NCBI GenBank assembly: GCA_947475295.1
Contig: CANJLF010000015.1
Span: 1 to 64,000 of the forward strand
Source of the DNA: Fidelibacterota bacterium
GTDB lineage: Bacteria; Pseudomonadota; Alphaproteobacteria; Rhodospirillales; Rhodospirillaceae
Reading direction: 5' to 3'
DNA: 64,000 bases
Part shown: positions 28,804 to 36,982 of the stretch, piece by piece
Numbering within the stretch: position 1 is the stretch's first letter
Layout of the letters: the number at the start of each line of letters is the position of its first letter
Translations under genes and position numbers: made by a program
The notes under the pieces: model-generated
What the model was told of the DNA's origin: nothing
The model's database searches: none
What the model saw: only the letters and a program-made list of their open reading frames with translations

Positions 28804-28989
28804 TCAGTGCCCGGCGTGGGCTTTGGCGTCCTTATTGAGGACGTAGCGGCGGCTGCAGTAGGGGCACTCGATCTCGCCGACCTCGGGCTTGATTTGCAGG
28901 TAAACGCGCGGATGACCCAGGGCGCCGCCTCCGCCATCGCAATTGACGGCCGTGGTGTCGACTTTGATGGTCTCAAAAGGCTCGGTCAT
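28804..28989 (-). CDS. zinc-finger (zf-CHCC) domain protein
   Basis: 61-aa protein with the Cys-x8-His...Cys-x2-Cys arrangement (C17, H26, then ECPYC) of the zf-CHCC family. The mitochondrial homologue is the NDUFS6 subunit of complex I. The alphaproteobacterial protein is a candidate accessory zinc subunit of NADH dehydrogenase, though no nuo genes are in this window. It is encoded just upstream of polA. Confidence 0.88.
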   Translation of the reverse strand: MTEPFETIKVDTTAVNCDGGGGALGHPRVYLQIKPEVGEIECPYCSRRYVLNKDAKAHAGH

Positions 28990-29101
28990 GGTGCGTTTCT
29001 CGCTGAATGCCAGGGCCGCGCGAAGCGGCGGTCTTTAAGCGTCGTTTATGCGGTGGAGCGGCTAGGATTTCAAGGTGGCGCATAGAGGCTCCCGCGCCTA
29101 A

Positions 29102-29154
29102 ATATCCCCCGCTAAACATCCTGGGTCATTGACCGCCCATTTCTTGGGGGATAT
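29102..29154. repeat. 9-bp inverted repeat in the ABC-gene leader
   Basis: ATATCCCCC (29102-29110) and GGGGGATAT (29146-29154) are perfect inverted copies 35 bp apart. The 3' arm contains the only purine-rich stretch before the ATG at 29165. It may be an mRNA leader structure or an operator. Confidence 0.45.
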
Positions 29155-29164
29155 CCAAACAGTC

Positions 29165-30151
29165 ATGAACAACCCCTCGCCTGCGTCCCCGGACGTTGCC
29201 ATTCCCGATCTAGCCGTTGAAATCCGCGGCCTGAACAAGCTTTACGGCGGCAGCGGCAAGCGCCCGCCCAAGCAGGCTGTCAGCGATTTCTCTCTGGAGG
29301 TGCCGCGCGGGTCTTTTTTCGGGCTGCTGGGACCCAACGGCGCCGGCAAGTCGACCATCATCAACATCATGGCCGGGCTTGTGCGCAAAACGTCGGGCAC
29401 AGTGCGGATCTGGGATTACGATCTCGACACCCAGGAGCGTCAGTCCCGTTGCGCCATCGGCGTGGTGCCTCAGGAGCTGAACCTGGATCCGTTTTTTACG
29501 CCGGCAGAAGTGATGGAGGTACAGGCGGGTCTCTATGGCGTGCCCAAGGCCGAGCGGCGCACCAAGGAAATCCTCGCCGCCGTGGGCCTTTCCGATAAAG
29601 CCAATGCTTACGCCCGGACGCTGTCGGGTGGTATGCGCCGCCGCCTGCTGATCGCTAAAGCTCTGGTGCATACGCCGCCGGTGGTGGTGCTCGACGAACC
29701 GACAGCCGGTGTGGACGTTGAACTGCGCCAGCATCTGTGGCGGCACTTGCGGGAATTGAATGCGCGCGGGACGACGATTGTGCTGACCACCCACTACCTG
29801 GAAGAGGCCGAAGCCCTGTGTGACCGCGTTGCCATCATCAACCATGGGCGTCTGGTGGCCTGCGACACTACGCGGGCCTTGCTGCGGCGCATCGACAACA
29901 AGGCGGTGATCCTGACTTTGGCCCAGACGCTCACCGAGATTCCTGCGGCGCTGGCGGGGTTTCACGCGACGCTGCCGTCGCCTTCGGAGCTTCATATCAA
30001 TTATCGCCCCAGCGCCAATGCCATGCAGGCAATTCTCGATGCCGTGCGCGCAGCCGGGATCGCCGTCGCCGACATCCGGACCGATGAAGTGGATCTGGAG
30101 GACATTTTCCTGCAGTTGACCGCTGGTGGCTCCAGCCAGGCCGCGCAGTAA
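29165..30151 (+). CDS. ABC-2 type transporter ATP-binding protein
   Basis: 328-aa ABC ATPase with Walker A GPNGAGKST, Q-loop VPQELN, signature LSGGMRRR and Walker B VVLDEPTAGVD. The C-terminal extension ending in VDLEDIFLQL is typical of the DrrA/NodI-like ABC-2 exporter ATPases. I chose the ATG at 29165; a TTG at 29129 is a weaker alternative. No permease is adjacent, which is unusual. The lipoprotein hydrolase follows after 2 bp. Confidence 0.88.
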   Translation: MNNPSPASPDVAIPDLAVEIRGLNKLYGGSGKRPPKQAVSDFSLEVPRGSFFGLLGPNGAGKSTIINIMAGLVRKTSGTVRIWDYDLDTQERQSRCAIGVVPQELNLDPFFTPAEVMEVQAGLYGVPKAERRTKEILAAVGLSDKANAYARTLSGGMRRRLLIAKALVHTPPVVVLDEPTAGVDVELRQHLWRHLRELNARGTTIVLTTHYLEEAEALCDRVAIINHGRLVACDTTRALLRRIDNKAVILTLAQTLTEIPAALAGFHATLPSPSELHINYRPSANAMQAILDAVRAAGIAVADIRTDEVDLEDIFLQLTAGGSSQAAQ

Positions 30152-30153
30152 CC

Positions 30154-31185
30154 ATGGGGTTTGCGCGCTTCGTGTCGTCCTGTGTCGGTGCCTTGATGCT
30201 CGCGGCTTGCGCGCCTGTAGTTGCGCCGCCGGGCCCGTCACCGACGACACCGCATCTCACGGCGACATCGTTCGTCACCTTTGACGGCCTGGAGCTGGCA
30301 GTGCGCCGCTGGCTGCCGCAGGACAGTGCACCCAAGGTCATAGTCCTCGCCGTGCACGGATTTAATGACTACAGCAAAGCCTTCGACAAAGTGCCCGGAG
30401 CGCCGGGCGTTGGCCCTTTTCTCTCCGCTCAGGGCGTTGCGGTTTACGCCTACGACCAGCGCGGTTTTGGCGCCTCGCCCCATTTTGGCTTGTGGCCTGG
30501 TCGCACGGTTATGGTCGCGGACTTCAAGGATTTCGCGCGCGTGTTGAAGGGGCTCTATCCCGATACGCCGCTCTACAGCCTCGGTGAAAGCATGGGCGGC
30601 GCGGTGGTGATGGCGGCGCTGGCAAGCGACAACCCGCCGCCGGTCGCCGGCGCGATTCTGGCGTCGCCGGCGGTGTGGGGCCGTTCCACAATGCCCGTGC
30701 TTTATCGCGCGGCGCTGTGGCTGGGCACGCGTATCATGCCCGGCTGGAAGCCGACGGGGCAAAGCCTCGGGCGTCTCGCCAGCGATAATCTCGACATGCT
30801 GCGCGCGAACGGCGTCGATCCGCTGTTCATCAAACAAACCCGCCTTGATTCAGTCTACGGCCTGACCGATTTGATGGACGAAGCCCTCGCGGCGGCGGCG
30901 CGGATCAAGACGCCGGTGCTGTATCTCTATGGGCACAACGACCAGATCATTCCCAGGAAGCCGACAAAACAAGCCCTCAAGGCCCTGGCGGCAACCGACG
31001 TTCAGCTCCGGCCGGCTTATTACGGCGGCGGCTGGCACATGATTTTGCGCGACAAGGCAGCGCCTTTGGTTCTGGGCGATGTGGCGGCTTTTTTGAACAA
31101 TCCCGCCGCCCCGCTTCCGTCGGGGGCCGACGTGGACGCTGTGGCGCGCCTCGACGCCGAGAAAAAAGAGTGCCCCCCTTGCTGA
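30154..31185 (+). CDS. alpha/beta hydrolase (lysophospholipase-like) lipoprotein
   Basis: 343-aa serine hydrolase of the monoacylglycerol lipase/PldB type. The N-terminus is a lipoprotein signal with lipobox LAAC, so it should be membrane-anchored. The nucleophile elbow is GESMGG, the acid is likely in the GHNDQIIP segment and the His in GGGWHMIL. It starts 2 bp after the ABC ATPase gene, suggesting co-expression, perhaps in lipid handling. The substrate is unknown. Confidence 0.85.
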   Translation: MGFARFVSSCVGALMLAACAPVVAPPGPSPTTPHLTATSFVTFDGLELAVRRWLPQDSAPKVIVLAVHGFNDYSKAFDKVPGAPGVGPFLSAQGVAVYAYDQRGFGASPHFGLWPGRTVMVADFKDFARVLKGLYPDTPLYSLGESMGGAVVMAALASDNPPPVAGAILASPAVWGRSTMPVLYRAALWLGTRIMPGWKPTGQSLGRLASDNLDMLRANGVDPLFIKQTRLDSVYGLTDLMDEALAAAARIKTPVLYLYGHNDQIIPRKPTKQALKALAATDVQLRPAYYGGGWHMILRDKAAPLVLGDVAAFLNNPAAPLPSGADVDAVARLDAEKKECPPC

Positions 31186-31252
31186 TTTGGGCCTGCTGAA
31201 ATCGGGATATTTGCGCCCTCGCAAGCGATGTTCTAGATTGCCGCCGCACTGC

Positions 31253-31329
31253 GCGCCCGTAGCTCAGCTGGATAGAGCGCTACCCTCCGGAGGTAGAGGT
31301 CAGGGGTTCAAATCCCTTCGGGCGCGCCA
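31253..31329 (+). tRNA. tRNA-Arg (anticodon CCG)
   Basis: A full cloverleaf can be folded. The acceptor stem is GCGCCCG/CGGGCGC, the D arm contains AGCTCAGCTGGATAGAGC, and the anticodon stem CTACC/GGTAG encloses loop CTCCGGA with anticodon CCG at 31287-31289. The T arm contains GGTTCAAATCC, and CCA is encoded at 31327-31329. It reads CGG codons, and a T-rich stretch follows. Confidence 0.97.
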
Positions 31330-31376
31330 CTTTTTCTTAGCGCGCGCAACGCGCATAGTTTACCTTCAGTTCAGGC

Positions 31377-31484
31377 ATGCAGATTTGGGCGAGGGATGTC
31401 ATTGACCATGTGCGCGGCGCCTTGAGCGCGGGGCCGCCAAAGTCCGGCGGCGCGCCGACGGCCGCGGCCGCGACACCGCAATAG
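31377..31484 (+). CDS. possible small ORF, 35 aa
   Basis: An ATG-initiated 35-codon frame (beginning MQIWARDVID, with an Ala/Pro/Gly-rich tail) ends 11 bp before the prepilin peptidase start. There is no convincing ribosome-binding site and I recognise no homologue. It is listed because it fills the tRNA-peptidase gap; it may be non-coding. Confidence 0.2.
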   Translation: MQIWARDVIDHVRGALSAGPPKSGGAPTAAAATPQ

Positions 31485-31495
31485 CGCCCGCGGGA

Positions 31496-32275
31496 ATGAA
31501 CTTCGGTTTCGTCGACGGTCCCGCTCTGGCTTTGCCCCTGGGGGCTTTGGGACTCATCTTCGGCAGTTTTGTGACCGCCTTATCCTATCGCCTACCGCGC
31601 GGCGAAAGCATCGTGCACGGTCGTTCCCATTGCCCCGCGTGCGGCCATATGTTGACCGCGCCTGACCTAGTGCCGGTTCTGTCCTGGGTTGTTCAAAAAG
31701 GCGCCTGCCGTCATTGCCGCGCCAAAATTTCCGGACGCTACCCGGCCATCGAAGGCCTGACGATGGCGCTCTTTGTCGCCGCCGGATTTCTTGCAAAGGA
31801 CCTCGCGCACCTCATCCTGCTTCTGGCCATGACGCCGCCGATGGTGGCGCTGGCCGTCATCGATCTCGAACATCAAAAACTTCCAAATACTTTGTTGCTG
31901 GTGCTGGCCGTGCTGGCGGTAGCTTGGCGATGGCACGGGGATCAGGCCCTATGGGTCGGGTTTGTCGCCGCTCTGCTTATGGGTATCGTCGGCCTTGGGC
32001 TGGATGCGGGATATAGGGCCGTCGCCGGCAAGTCCGGGCTAGGTATGGGCGACACGAAACTATTTGCTTTGACGGGGCTGGCTCTGCCCGTGGGTGCATT
32101 CCTGCTTTTCCTGGCCCTCGCCGCAACCCTGGGGCTGGCTTTCGGCGTAATACGACGATGGCTGACGGGTTCAAGTCGGTTTCCCTTCGCGCCAACGATT
32201 CTAACGGCCTATTGGATCGTATTGGCGGGCGCGGATTTTTTCGATCAGAAACTCGTCATGTTGAGCCGTGGGTAA
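31496..32275 (+). CDS. prepilin peptidase / N-methyltransferase (A24 family)
   Basis: 259-aa polytopic membrane protease of the PilD/GspO type. The N-terminal GSFVTALSYRLPRGES and the cytoplasmic zinc loop with two CxxC pairs (CPAC, CRHC) are present. The two catalytic aspartates are seen in AVIDLEHQKLP and GMGDTKLFAL. It would cleave and methylate type IV pilin-like precursors. Its 3' end overlaps the convergent pilin gene by 20 bp. No pilus or secretion ATPase is near. Confidence 0.9.
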   Translation: MNFGFVDGPALALPLGALGLIFGSFVTALSYRLPRGESIVHGRSHCPACGHMLTAPDLVPVLSWVVQKGACRHCRAKISGRYPAIEGLTMALFVAAGFLAKDLAHLILLLAMTPPMVALAVIDLEHQKLPNTLLLVLAVLAVAWRWHGDQALWVGFVAALLMGIVGLGLDAGYRAVAGKSGLGMGDTKLFALTGLALPVGAFLLFLALAATLGLAFGVIRRWLTGSSRFPFAPTILTAYWIVLAGADFFDQKLVMLSRG

Positions 32276-32789
32276 ATGGCTTACAGGCCGCCCAAAGCGC
32301 CGGGCTTGACGGTGGCAAATCGGGCGGCCTCTCTGCTATGGTTACCCGGCTAACCGTTGAATTCTGCGCCAAGGTGCCGTCAACGGCGTAGGAGATGAGA
32401 TTGCCCCAGCCATCGATCACATCATTTTGCGACAGGCCCAAAGTACCCCATGGAACGACCGCATTGCCGTTCGTGATGTTGCAGGTCGCGCTGCCCGATG
32501 CATCTGTCAGGCACTGGCGCGTGTAGATTGCCGCATTGCCGATCGCCGAGCCGCCGGCGGTTCCCGCGCTCCCGTCTGTCGGACACGGCAGGCAGCCGTA
32601 GCGGATGACGTACAAATTCAACGCCTGCTCGATGCGGTCCAGCTTCTGATTGGTCTCCGATGCCTTGGTGCTCGCAATCACCGGCGCGACGGCGACCAGG
32701 CCGCCCGACAACAGAAGGCCGACGACCACCAGCACGATGCCCATTTCGACGAGGGTGAACCCCAGCGTGAGCCCGATCCGCTTCAACAT
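32256..32789 (-). CDS. type IV pilin-like / pseudopilin protein
   Basis: 177-aa protein whose N-terminus carries a class III signal: a short basic leader (MLKRIGLTLG), then FTLVEMG with the conserved Glu5, then a hydrophobic helix. The C-terminal domain contains a CLPC pair and two further cysteines that may form disulfides. I chose the ATG at 32789, eight residues before the prepilin motif; the frame continues upstream without family features. It is the likely substrate of the convergently encoded prepilin peptidase. Confidence 0.82.
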   Translation of the reverse strand: MLKRIGLTLGFTLVEMGIVLVVVGLLLSGGLVAVAPVIASTKASETNQKLDRIEQALNLYVIRYGCLPCPTDGSAGTAGGSAIGNAAIYTRQCLTDASGSATCNITNGNAVVPWGTLGLSQNDVIDGWGNLISYAVDGTLAQNSTVSRVTIAERPPDLPPSSPALWAACKPFTHGST

Positions 32790-33054
32790 TCCAGTTCCCC
32801 ACGAGCCGCGGAACGATGACGCCGCCGCCACCATTAACCCAAACTCTTCAGCCGTCACCGCAGCGCCCCAAAAGTTTATCCGATCCCCGCAAGAGGCGCA
32901 CGCGCTAAGGCATCCGAACCCGGCGCGATTTTGGGCGATTCGCCCCCGGCGCGCAAGATTAAAATATCGAAAGATCAATGGGTTATGTGAAATTCCGGTT
33001 GCAATGCCGGGGCTCCGGTTCGCTCTCCGTACACCGTGTGATATGACCCAATGA

Positions 33055-33792
33055 ATGTGGACCGATATCATCGATCTCCGGTCGTTTTACGCAGGGGCCC
33101 TGGGCCGACTGGTGCATCGCCTGATTTCCAGGCGTCTGCGCCAGATCTGGCCTGCGCTGGGGGGAATGCGCGTGCTCGGCATCGGCTTTGCCACACCTTT
33201 TCTAGGGCTCTTCCAGGGCGAGGCCGAGCGTGTGCTGGCTGCTATGCCGGCCGGGCAGGGGGTGATGCACTGGCCCGACGGCGAGGCAAATTTAGCGGTC
33301 CTGGCCGACGAACAGTCGTTGCCGTTCCCCGACCGCTCCATTGACCGTCTGCTGCTGGTCCATTGCCTGGAAGGCAGCGCCCAACTTCGCCCCTTCATGC
33401 GCGAGTGTTGGCGGGTTCTGGCCGACGGCGGGCGTCTGATCGTCGTCGTCACCAACCGGCGCGGCCTGTGGGCGCGGGCTGAAAACGCGCCCTTCGCGCA
33501 ATGCCGGCCCTATTCCATGGGCCAGATCACCCGCCTCTTGCGCGACAACCTGTTTGTGCCGCTGCAAACCACAACGGCGCTATTTCTGCCGCCGGTGTGG
33601 TGGCGGTTGTTTGGAGCCTGGGCGACGACATTGGAGGAACTGGGCGCGCGCTGGTTTCCGACTTTCGCTGGCGCGCTGGTGGTCGAAGCGGAAAAACAGA
33701 TTTATGCCGCGCCCTTTGACGCAATCCCCGCCAGAGCGCGTCCCGGAAAAATGGAACCCGGTTTTCCGGTCAGGACGCGCTCAATACAATAA
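33055..33792 (+). CDS. class I SAM-dependent methyltransferase
   Basis: 245-aa methyltransferase of the type 11 fold (VLGIGFATPFLG as motif I, then LPFPDRSIDRLLLVHCLE and ECWRVLADGGRLIVVV). The product is unknown. The last codons lie inside a REP-like palindrome (33734-33782), so the C-terminal 17 or so residues come from repeat sequence. It is convergent with metW. Confidence 0.82.
   Translation: MWTDIIDLRSFYAGALGRLVHRLISRRLRQIWPALGGMRVLGIGFATPFLGLFQGEAERVLAAMPAGQGVMHWPDGEANLAVLADEQSLPFPDRSIDRLLLVHCLEGSAQLRPFMRECWRVLADGGRLIVVVTNRRGLWARAENAPFAQCRPYSMGQITRLLRDNLFVPLQTTTALFLPPVWWRLFGAWATTLEELGARWFPTFAGALVVEAEKQIYAAPFDAIPARARPGKMEPGFPVRTRSIQ
33734..33782. repeat. REP-like palindrome, copy 2
   Basis: Outer arms GAGCGCGTCC/GGACGCGCTC (10 bp, perfect) and inner arms CGGAAAA/TTTTCCG surround a short centre. 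It shares the inner core with the element at 3225-3271 but has different outer arms. It encodes the end of the methyltransferase. Confidence 0.7.
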
Positions 33793-33793
33793 A

Positions 33794-33816
33794 ATAGCGT
33801 CCTGGAAGGACGCTAT
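33794..33816 (-). terminator. rho-independent terminator of metX-metW
   Basis: A 9-bp perfect stem (ATAGCGTCC/GGACGCTAT) with a 5-nt loop is followed, in the leftward direction, by TTTATTGT. It lies 65 bp past the metW stop. Confidence 0.7.
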
Positions 33817-33880
33817 GGCATCGCGTGCCAAGGCTATGGTCAAAGCCGCCGGCAACAGCATGACCTCCAACGGCATGACA

Positions 33881-34519
33881 TCAGGGACGAGTCAGAACGA
33901 ATAGCGCTTGTTCGCTGAACAGATTCGCACGCCGGTCCGTGGCGGCGAAGCCCAGACGTTGCCCGTGCGTATCCAGGGCGAAGCCCGCCTCGATTTGCAC
34001 TTTCATCAATCGGCAAAGGTCGATGAAATCCGACACCGTGCAGAGGTGGATGTTGGGTGTTTCAAACCAGGCGTCCGACAGCATCGGCGTCACCGGCATG
34101 CGGCCGCCGAACATCACCGACACGCGCACGCGCCAGTGGCCAAAGTTCGGGAAGGAGACAATGGCGCGCTTACCGACGCGCAAAAGTTCTTCCATCACGT
34201 TGCGCGGATTAAGGGTTGCCTGCAGCGTTTGGCTGAGAATCACGTAATCGAAAGCGCCGGCGGGATAGTCTTTTAGATCGGTTTCGAGGTTGCCTTGAAT
34301 GACCGGCAGGCCGTGGCTGACGGCGGCGCGCACCTTGGCCATGGACAGCTCCAGCCCGCGGCCATCGACCTGCTTAAAGCGCGTGAGATAGGCCAAAAGC
34401 GTGCCGTCGCCGCAGCCGACGTCTAAAACGCGGCTGCCCGGCGGCACCAGATCGGCGACCTGTTGCAGGTCGACCCGGATCCGCGGCGGCGGACTCTTTA
34501 TGGTTTCCGAGACGTTCAC
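33881..34519 (-). CDS. metW: methionine biosynthesis protein MetW
   Basis: 212-aa methyltransferase-fold protein ([15 protein letters not shown]) that works with MetX in homoserine acetylation in many proteobacteria. I set the start at the GTG at 34519 because it overlaps the metX stop (GTGA) and follows GGGGACC. A start at 34558 would lie deeper within metX. The pairing with metX is the main support for the name. Confidence 0.92.
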   Translation of the reverse strand: MNVSETIKSPPPRIRVDLQQVADLVPPGSRVLDVGCGDGTLLAYLTRFKQVDGRGLELSMAKVRAAVSHGLPVIQGNLETDLKDYPAGAFDYVILSQTLQATLNPRNVMEELLRVGKRAIVSFPNFGHWRVRVSVMFGGRMPVTPMLSDAWFETPNIHLCTVSDFIDLCRLMKVQIEAGFALDTHGQRLGFAATDRRANLFSEQALFVLTRP

Positions 34520-35700
34520 GACTTTGGTCCCCGAACTTGGCGCGGCGGCAGGCCGCAAATTTCGGCGGATCCGTCGATGAAGCCCTGCAGGGTTTGGTGG
34601 AATTCCGGTTCGTCCAGCAGGAAGGCGTCGTGGCCCTTATCAGATTTGACCTCAACGAAACTCACATTCGCCGCGACGGCGTTGAGGGCGCGCACGATGG
34701 CGCGGCTTTCCTCCGTGGGGAACAGCCAGTCGGAGGAAAACGAAATCAGGCAATAACGCACCGGCGTGCCCTTAAAGGCGTTCGATAAAATGCCGTCGTT
34801 CTCCTGCGCCAGATCGAAGTAATCCATGGCGCGGGTGATGTAGAGATAGGAATTGGCGTCGAAGCGGTCGACGAAGGTGTAGCCCTGGTGGCGCAGATAG
34901 CTTTCCACCTGGAAGTCGGCGTCAAAACCGTAGGTCAAGGTTTCGCGGTCCTGCAAACGCCGTCCGAATTTTTGGTGCAGGGCGGTTTCCGAAAGGTAGG
35001 TGATATGCGCGGCCATGCGCGCCACGGCCAGCCCGCGTTTCGGGATCTTGTTTTCCGCGAGATAGTTGCCATGGCTCCAATCCGGATCGGCCATGATGGC
35101 TTGGCGTCCGACTTCGTGAAACGCGATGTTCTGCGCGGAATGGCGATAGGACCCGGCGATAGGCACGGCGGTAAACACCCGCTCAGGATAGCGCGTCGCC
35201 CATTCCAACACCTGCATGGCCCCCATGGACCCGCCGGTGACGCAAAACAATTTATCGACCCCCAGGTAGTCCAAAAGTTTGGCTTGGGCCTGGACCATGT
35301 CGCGGATGGTGATAACGGGGAACTGCAGACCCCAGGGTTTGCCCGTGGCGGGACTAATTTCCTTGGGTCCGGTCGAACCCATGCAGCCGCCCAGCACATT
35401 GGCGCAGACCACGAAGAAGCGTTCGGTATCAATCGCCTTGCCGGGACCCACAAGATCGCCCCACCACCCCGGCTTGCCGGTAATCGGATGCTGGGACGCG
35501 ACATATTGGTCCATGGTCAGCGCATGGCAGATCAACACGCAGTTGGAGCGGGCGGCGTTCAGGGTGCCGTAGGTCTGATAGGCCAGGGTGACGGGCGACA
35601 ACGTCACGCCCGACTGCAGAACCAAGGGGCTCTGCAGGGTTAACTTAAGATCCTGGGCGGCTGGCGCGGGGGCCGGCTGCGGGGCGATATCGGGCGCCAT
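34516..35700 (-). CDS. metX: homoserine O-acetyltransferase
   Basis: 394-aa alpha/beta hydrolase-fold acyltransferase that makes O-acetylhomoserine for methionine synthesis. The catalytic Ser lies in GGSMGAMQ, with Asp ([10 protein letters not shown]) and His (DKGHDAFL) later. I prefer the ATG at 35700 over the start at 35754, since AAGGA lies upstream and the 18 extra residues are not family-like. A long inverted repeat is in the intergenic region with hisC. Confidence 0.94.
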   Translation of the reverse strand: MAPDIAPQPAPAPAAQDLKLTLQSPLVLQSGVTLSPVTLAYQTYGTLNAARSNCVLICHALTMDQYVASQHPITGKPGWWGDLVGPGKAIDTERFFVVCANVLGGCMGSTGPKEISPATGKPWGLQFPVITIRDMVQAQAKLLDYLGVDKLFCVTGGSMGAMQVLEWATRYPERVFTAVPIAGSYRHSAQNIAFHEVGRQAIMADPDWSHGNYLAENKIPKRGLAVARMAAHITYLSETALHQKFGRRLQDRETLTYGFDADFQVESYLRHQGYTFVDRFDANSYLYITRAMDYFDLAQENDGILSNAFKGTPVRYCLISFSSDWLFPTEESRAIVRALNAVAANVSFVEVKSDKGHDAFLLDEPEFHQTLQGFIDGSAEICGLPPRQVRGPKS

Positions 35701-35761
35701 GGCGCGAGTTCTATCCTTACCTTGCGGCCGAAGGCCGACTGCAAACCCCGCCAAAACAACT

Positions 35762-35807
35762 CTGGGGCGCAGCTATGTCAATGTTTTCTTTGATTTTGGA
35801 GCCCCAG
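35762..35807. repeat. inverted repeat in the metX-hisC divergent promoter region
   Basis: CTGGGGC (35762-35768) and GCCCCAG (35801-35807) are perfect 7-bp inverted copies around an AT-rich 32-bp centre, between divergently transcribed metX and hisC. In the metX leader this could fold as a hairpin; I could not match it to the SAM-II riboswitch. Confidence 0.35.
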
Positions 35808-35881
35808 GCAACTATGACTCGGGCCCGTTTGGCGACGATGCAGGCCGCTAGTCGCCGCTAAGGCAAAGAGATGGGCGCACC

Positions 35882-36982
35882 ATGGCGCTGCCGCAACCCA
35901 AGCCCTGGGTTTTAGCTATTCCGCTCTACGAACCTGGCAAGTCCCAGGTGCGGGGGGTATCGCGCGTCATCAAGCTGTCGTCCAACGAGGCGGCCCTGGG
36001 TCCGAGTCCCAAGGCGTTGGCGGCCTATGATGAGGCGAAAGCCTCGGTGGCGACCTATCCGCCGGGTACCTCTCCCGAGCTGAAGGCGGCGCTGGCCGAA
36101 GTCCATGGCCTCGACCCGGCACGCTTCACATGCGGCTGCGGTTCCGGCGAAATCATCAATTTGATGTGCCGGGCCTACGCGGCGCCCGGTGACGAGGTTC
36201 TGTACACCGCGCATGGCTTTTCGCTGTATCCGATTTATGCGCAGAGCGTCGGCGCAACGCCGGTAGCCGTGCCTGAGACAAACTTGACGGCCGACGTGGA
36301 TGCGATTCTCGCAGGTGTCACAGAACGGACCACATTGGTATTTATTGCCAACCCGAACAATCCGACGGGCACGTATATGTGCGCTTCGGAGATGCAGCGC
36401 TTGCGCCGGCAATTGCGCGAAGACGTGGTTCTGGCGGTGGATGAGGCCTACGCGGAGTTCGCTGACGCTGAAGATTTCGAAAGCGCCATCGGGCTCGCGC
36501 GAACAACGGAAAATACCCTGGTCATGCGGACATTTTCGAAAATTCACGGTCTGGCGTCCTTACGGATCGGCTGGGGATTCGGCGCGCAAGGACTTATCGA
36601 CTCCATGGAACGCCTGCGCGCGCCGTTCAATGTGACGCGGCCCGCGCAACTGGCCGCCGCTGCGTCATTACGCGACCGCGCCCATATCGAGCGCGCGCAA
36701 GAACACAATCGGAAGTGGCGACAGATCGCCGTGCAGCGCTTGCGCGGTCATGGCTTGAAGGTCGCCGATAGTGCGGCGAATTTTGTTCTGCCGGAATTTT
36801 CCACCGTTCCGGGCCGAACAGCTGCCGACGCTGACGCTTTCCTCCAGTCGAAGGGCCTGATCGTACGGCGCGTCGACAATTACGGCCTGCCCAATCATCT
36901 GCGTATCACCATTGGCAACGACGCAGAAATGACCGCGGTGTTGGACGCCCTCACGGCCTTCATGGAGGGCGGTCATGCCTAA
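35882..36982 (+). CDS. hisC: histidinol-phosphate aminotransferase
   Basis: 366-aa class II PLP aminotransferase. The PLP lysine is in TFSKIHGLASLRIGW, and NPNNPTGTY and the VDEAYAEF metal/PLP ring Asp region are present. It converts imidazole-acetol phosphate to histidinol phosphate. Next to tyrC it may also act on aromatic keto acids, as this synteny suggests. It overlaps tyrC by 8 bp. Confidence 0.92.
   Translation: MALPQPKPWVLAIPLYEPGKSQVRGVSRVIKLSSNEAALGPSPKALAAYDEAKASVATYPPGTSPELKAALAEVHGLDPARFTCGCGSGEIINLMCRAYAAPGDEVLYTAHGFSLYPIYAQSVGATPVAVPETNLTADVDAILAGVTERTTLVFIANPNNPTGTYMCASEMQRLRRQLREDVVLAVDEAYAEFADAEDFESAIGLARTTENTLVMRTFSKIHGLASLRIGWGFGAQGLIDSMERLRAPFNVTRPAQLAAAASLRDRAHIERAQEHNRKWRQIAVQRLRGHGLKVADSAANFVLPEFSTVPGRTAADADAFLQSKGLIVRRVDNYGLPNHLRITIGNDAEMTAVLDALTAFMEGGHA

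Noticed and set aside
27530-28846. Rightward open frame of 438 codons opposite polA
   Set aside because: It mirrors the PolA nuclease domains and shows no domain of its own.
31253-33054. tRNA-associated genomic island
   Set aside because: There is no integrase, no direct repeat of the tRNA 3' end and no clear composition shift near the tRNA-Arg.
35762-35807. SAM-II riboswitch upstream of metX
   Set aside because: An inverted repeat is present, but the conserved loop and pseudoknot bases of SAM-II, as I remember them, are not found.
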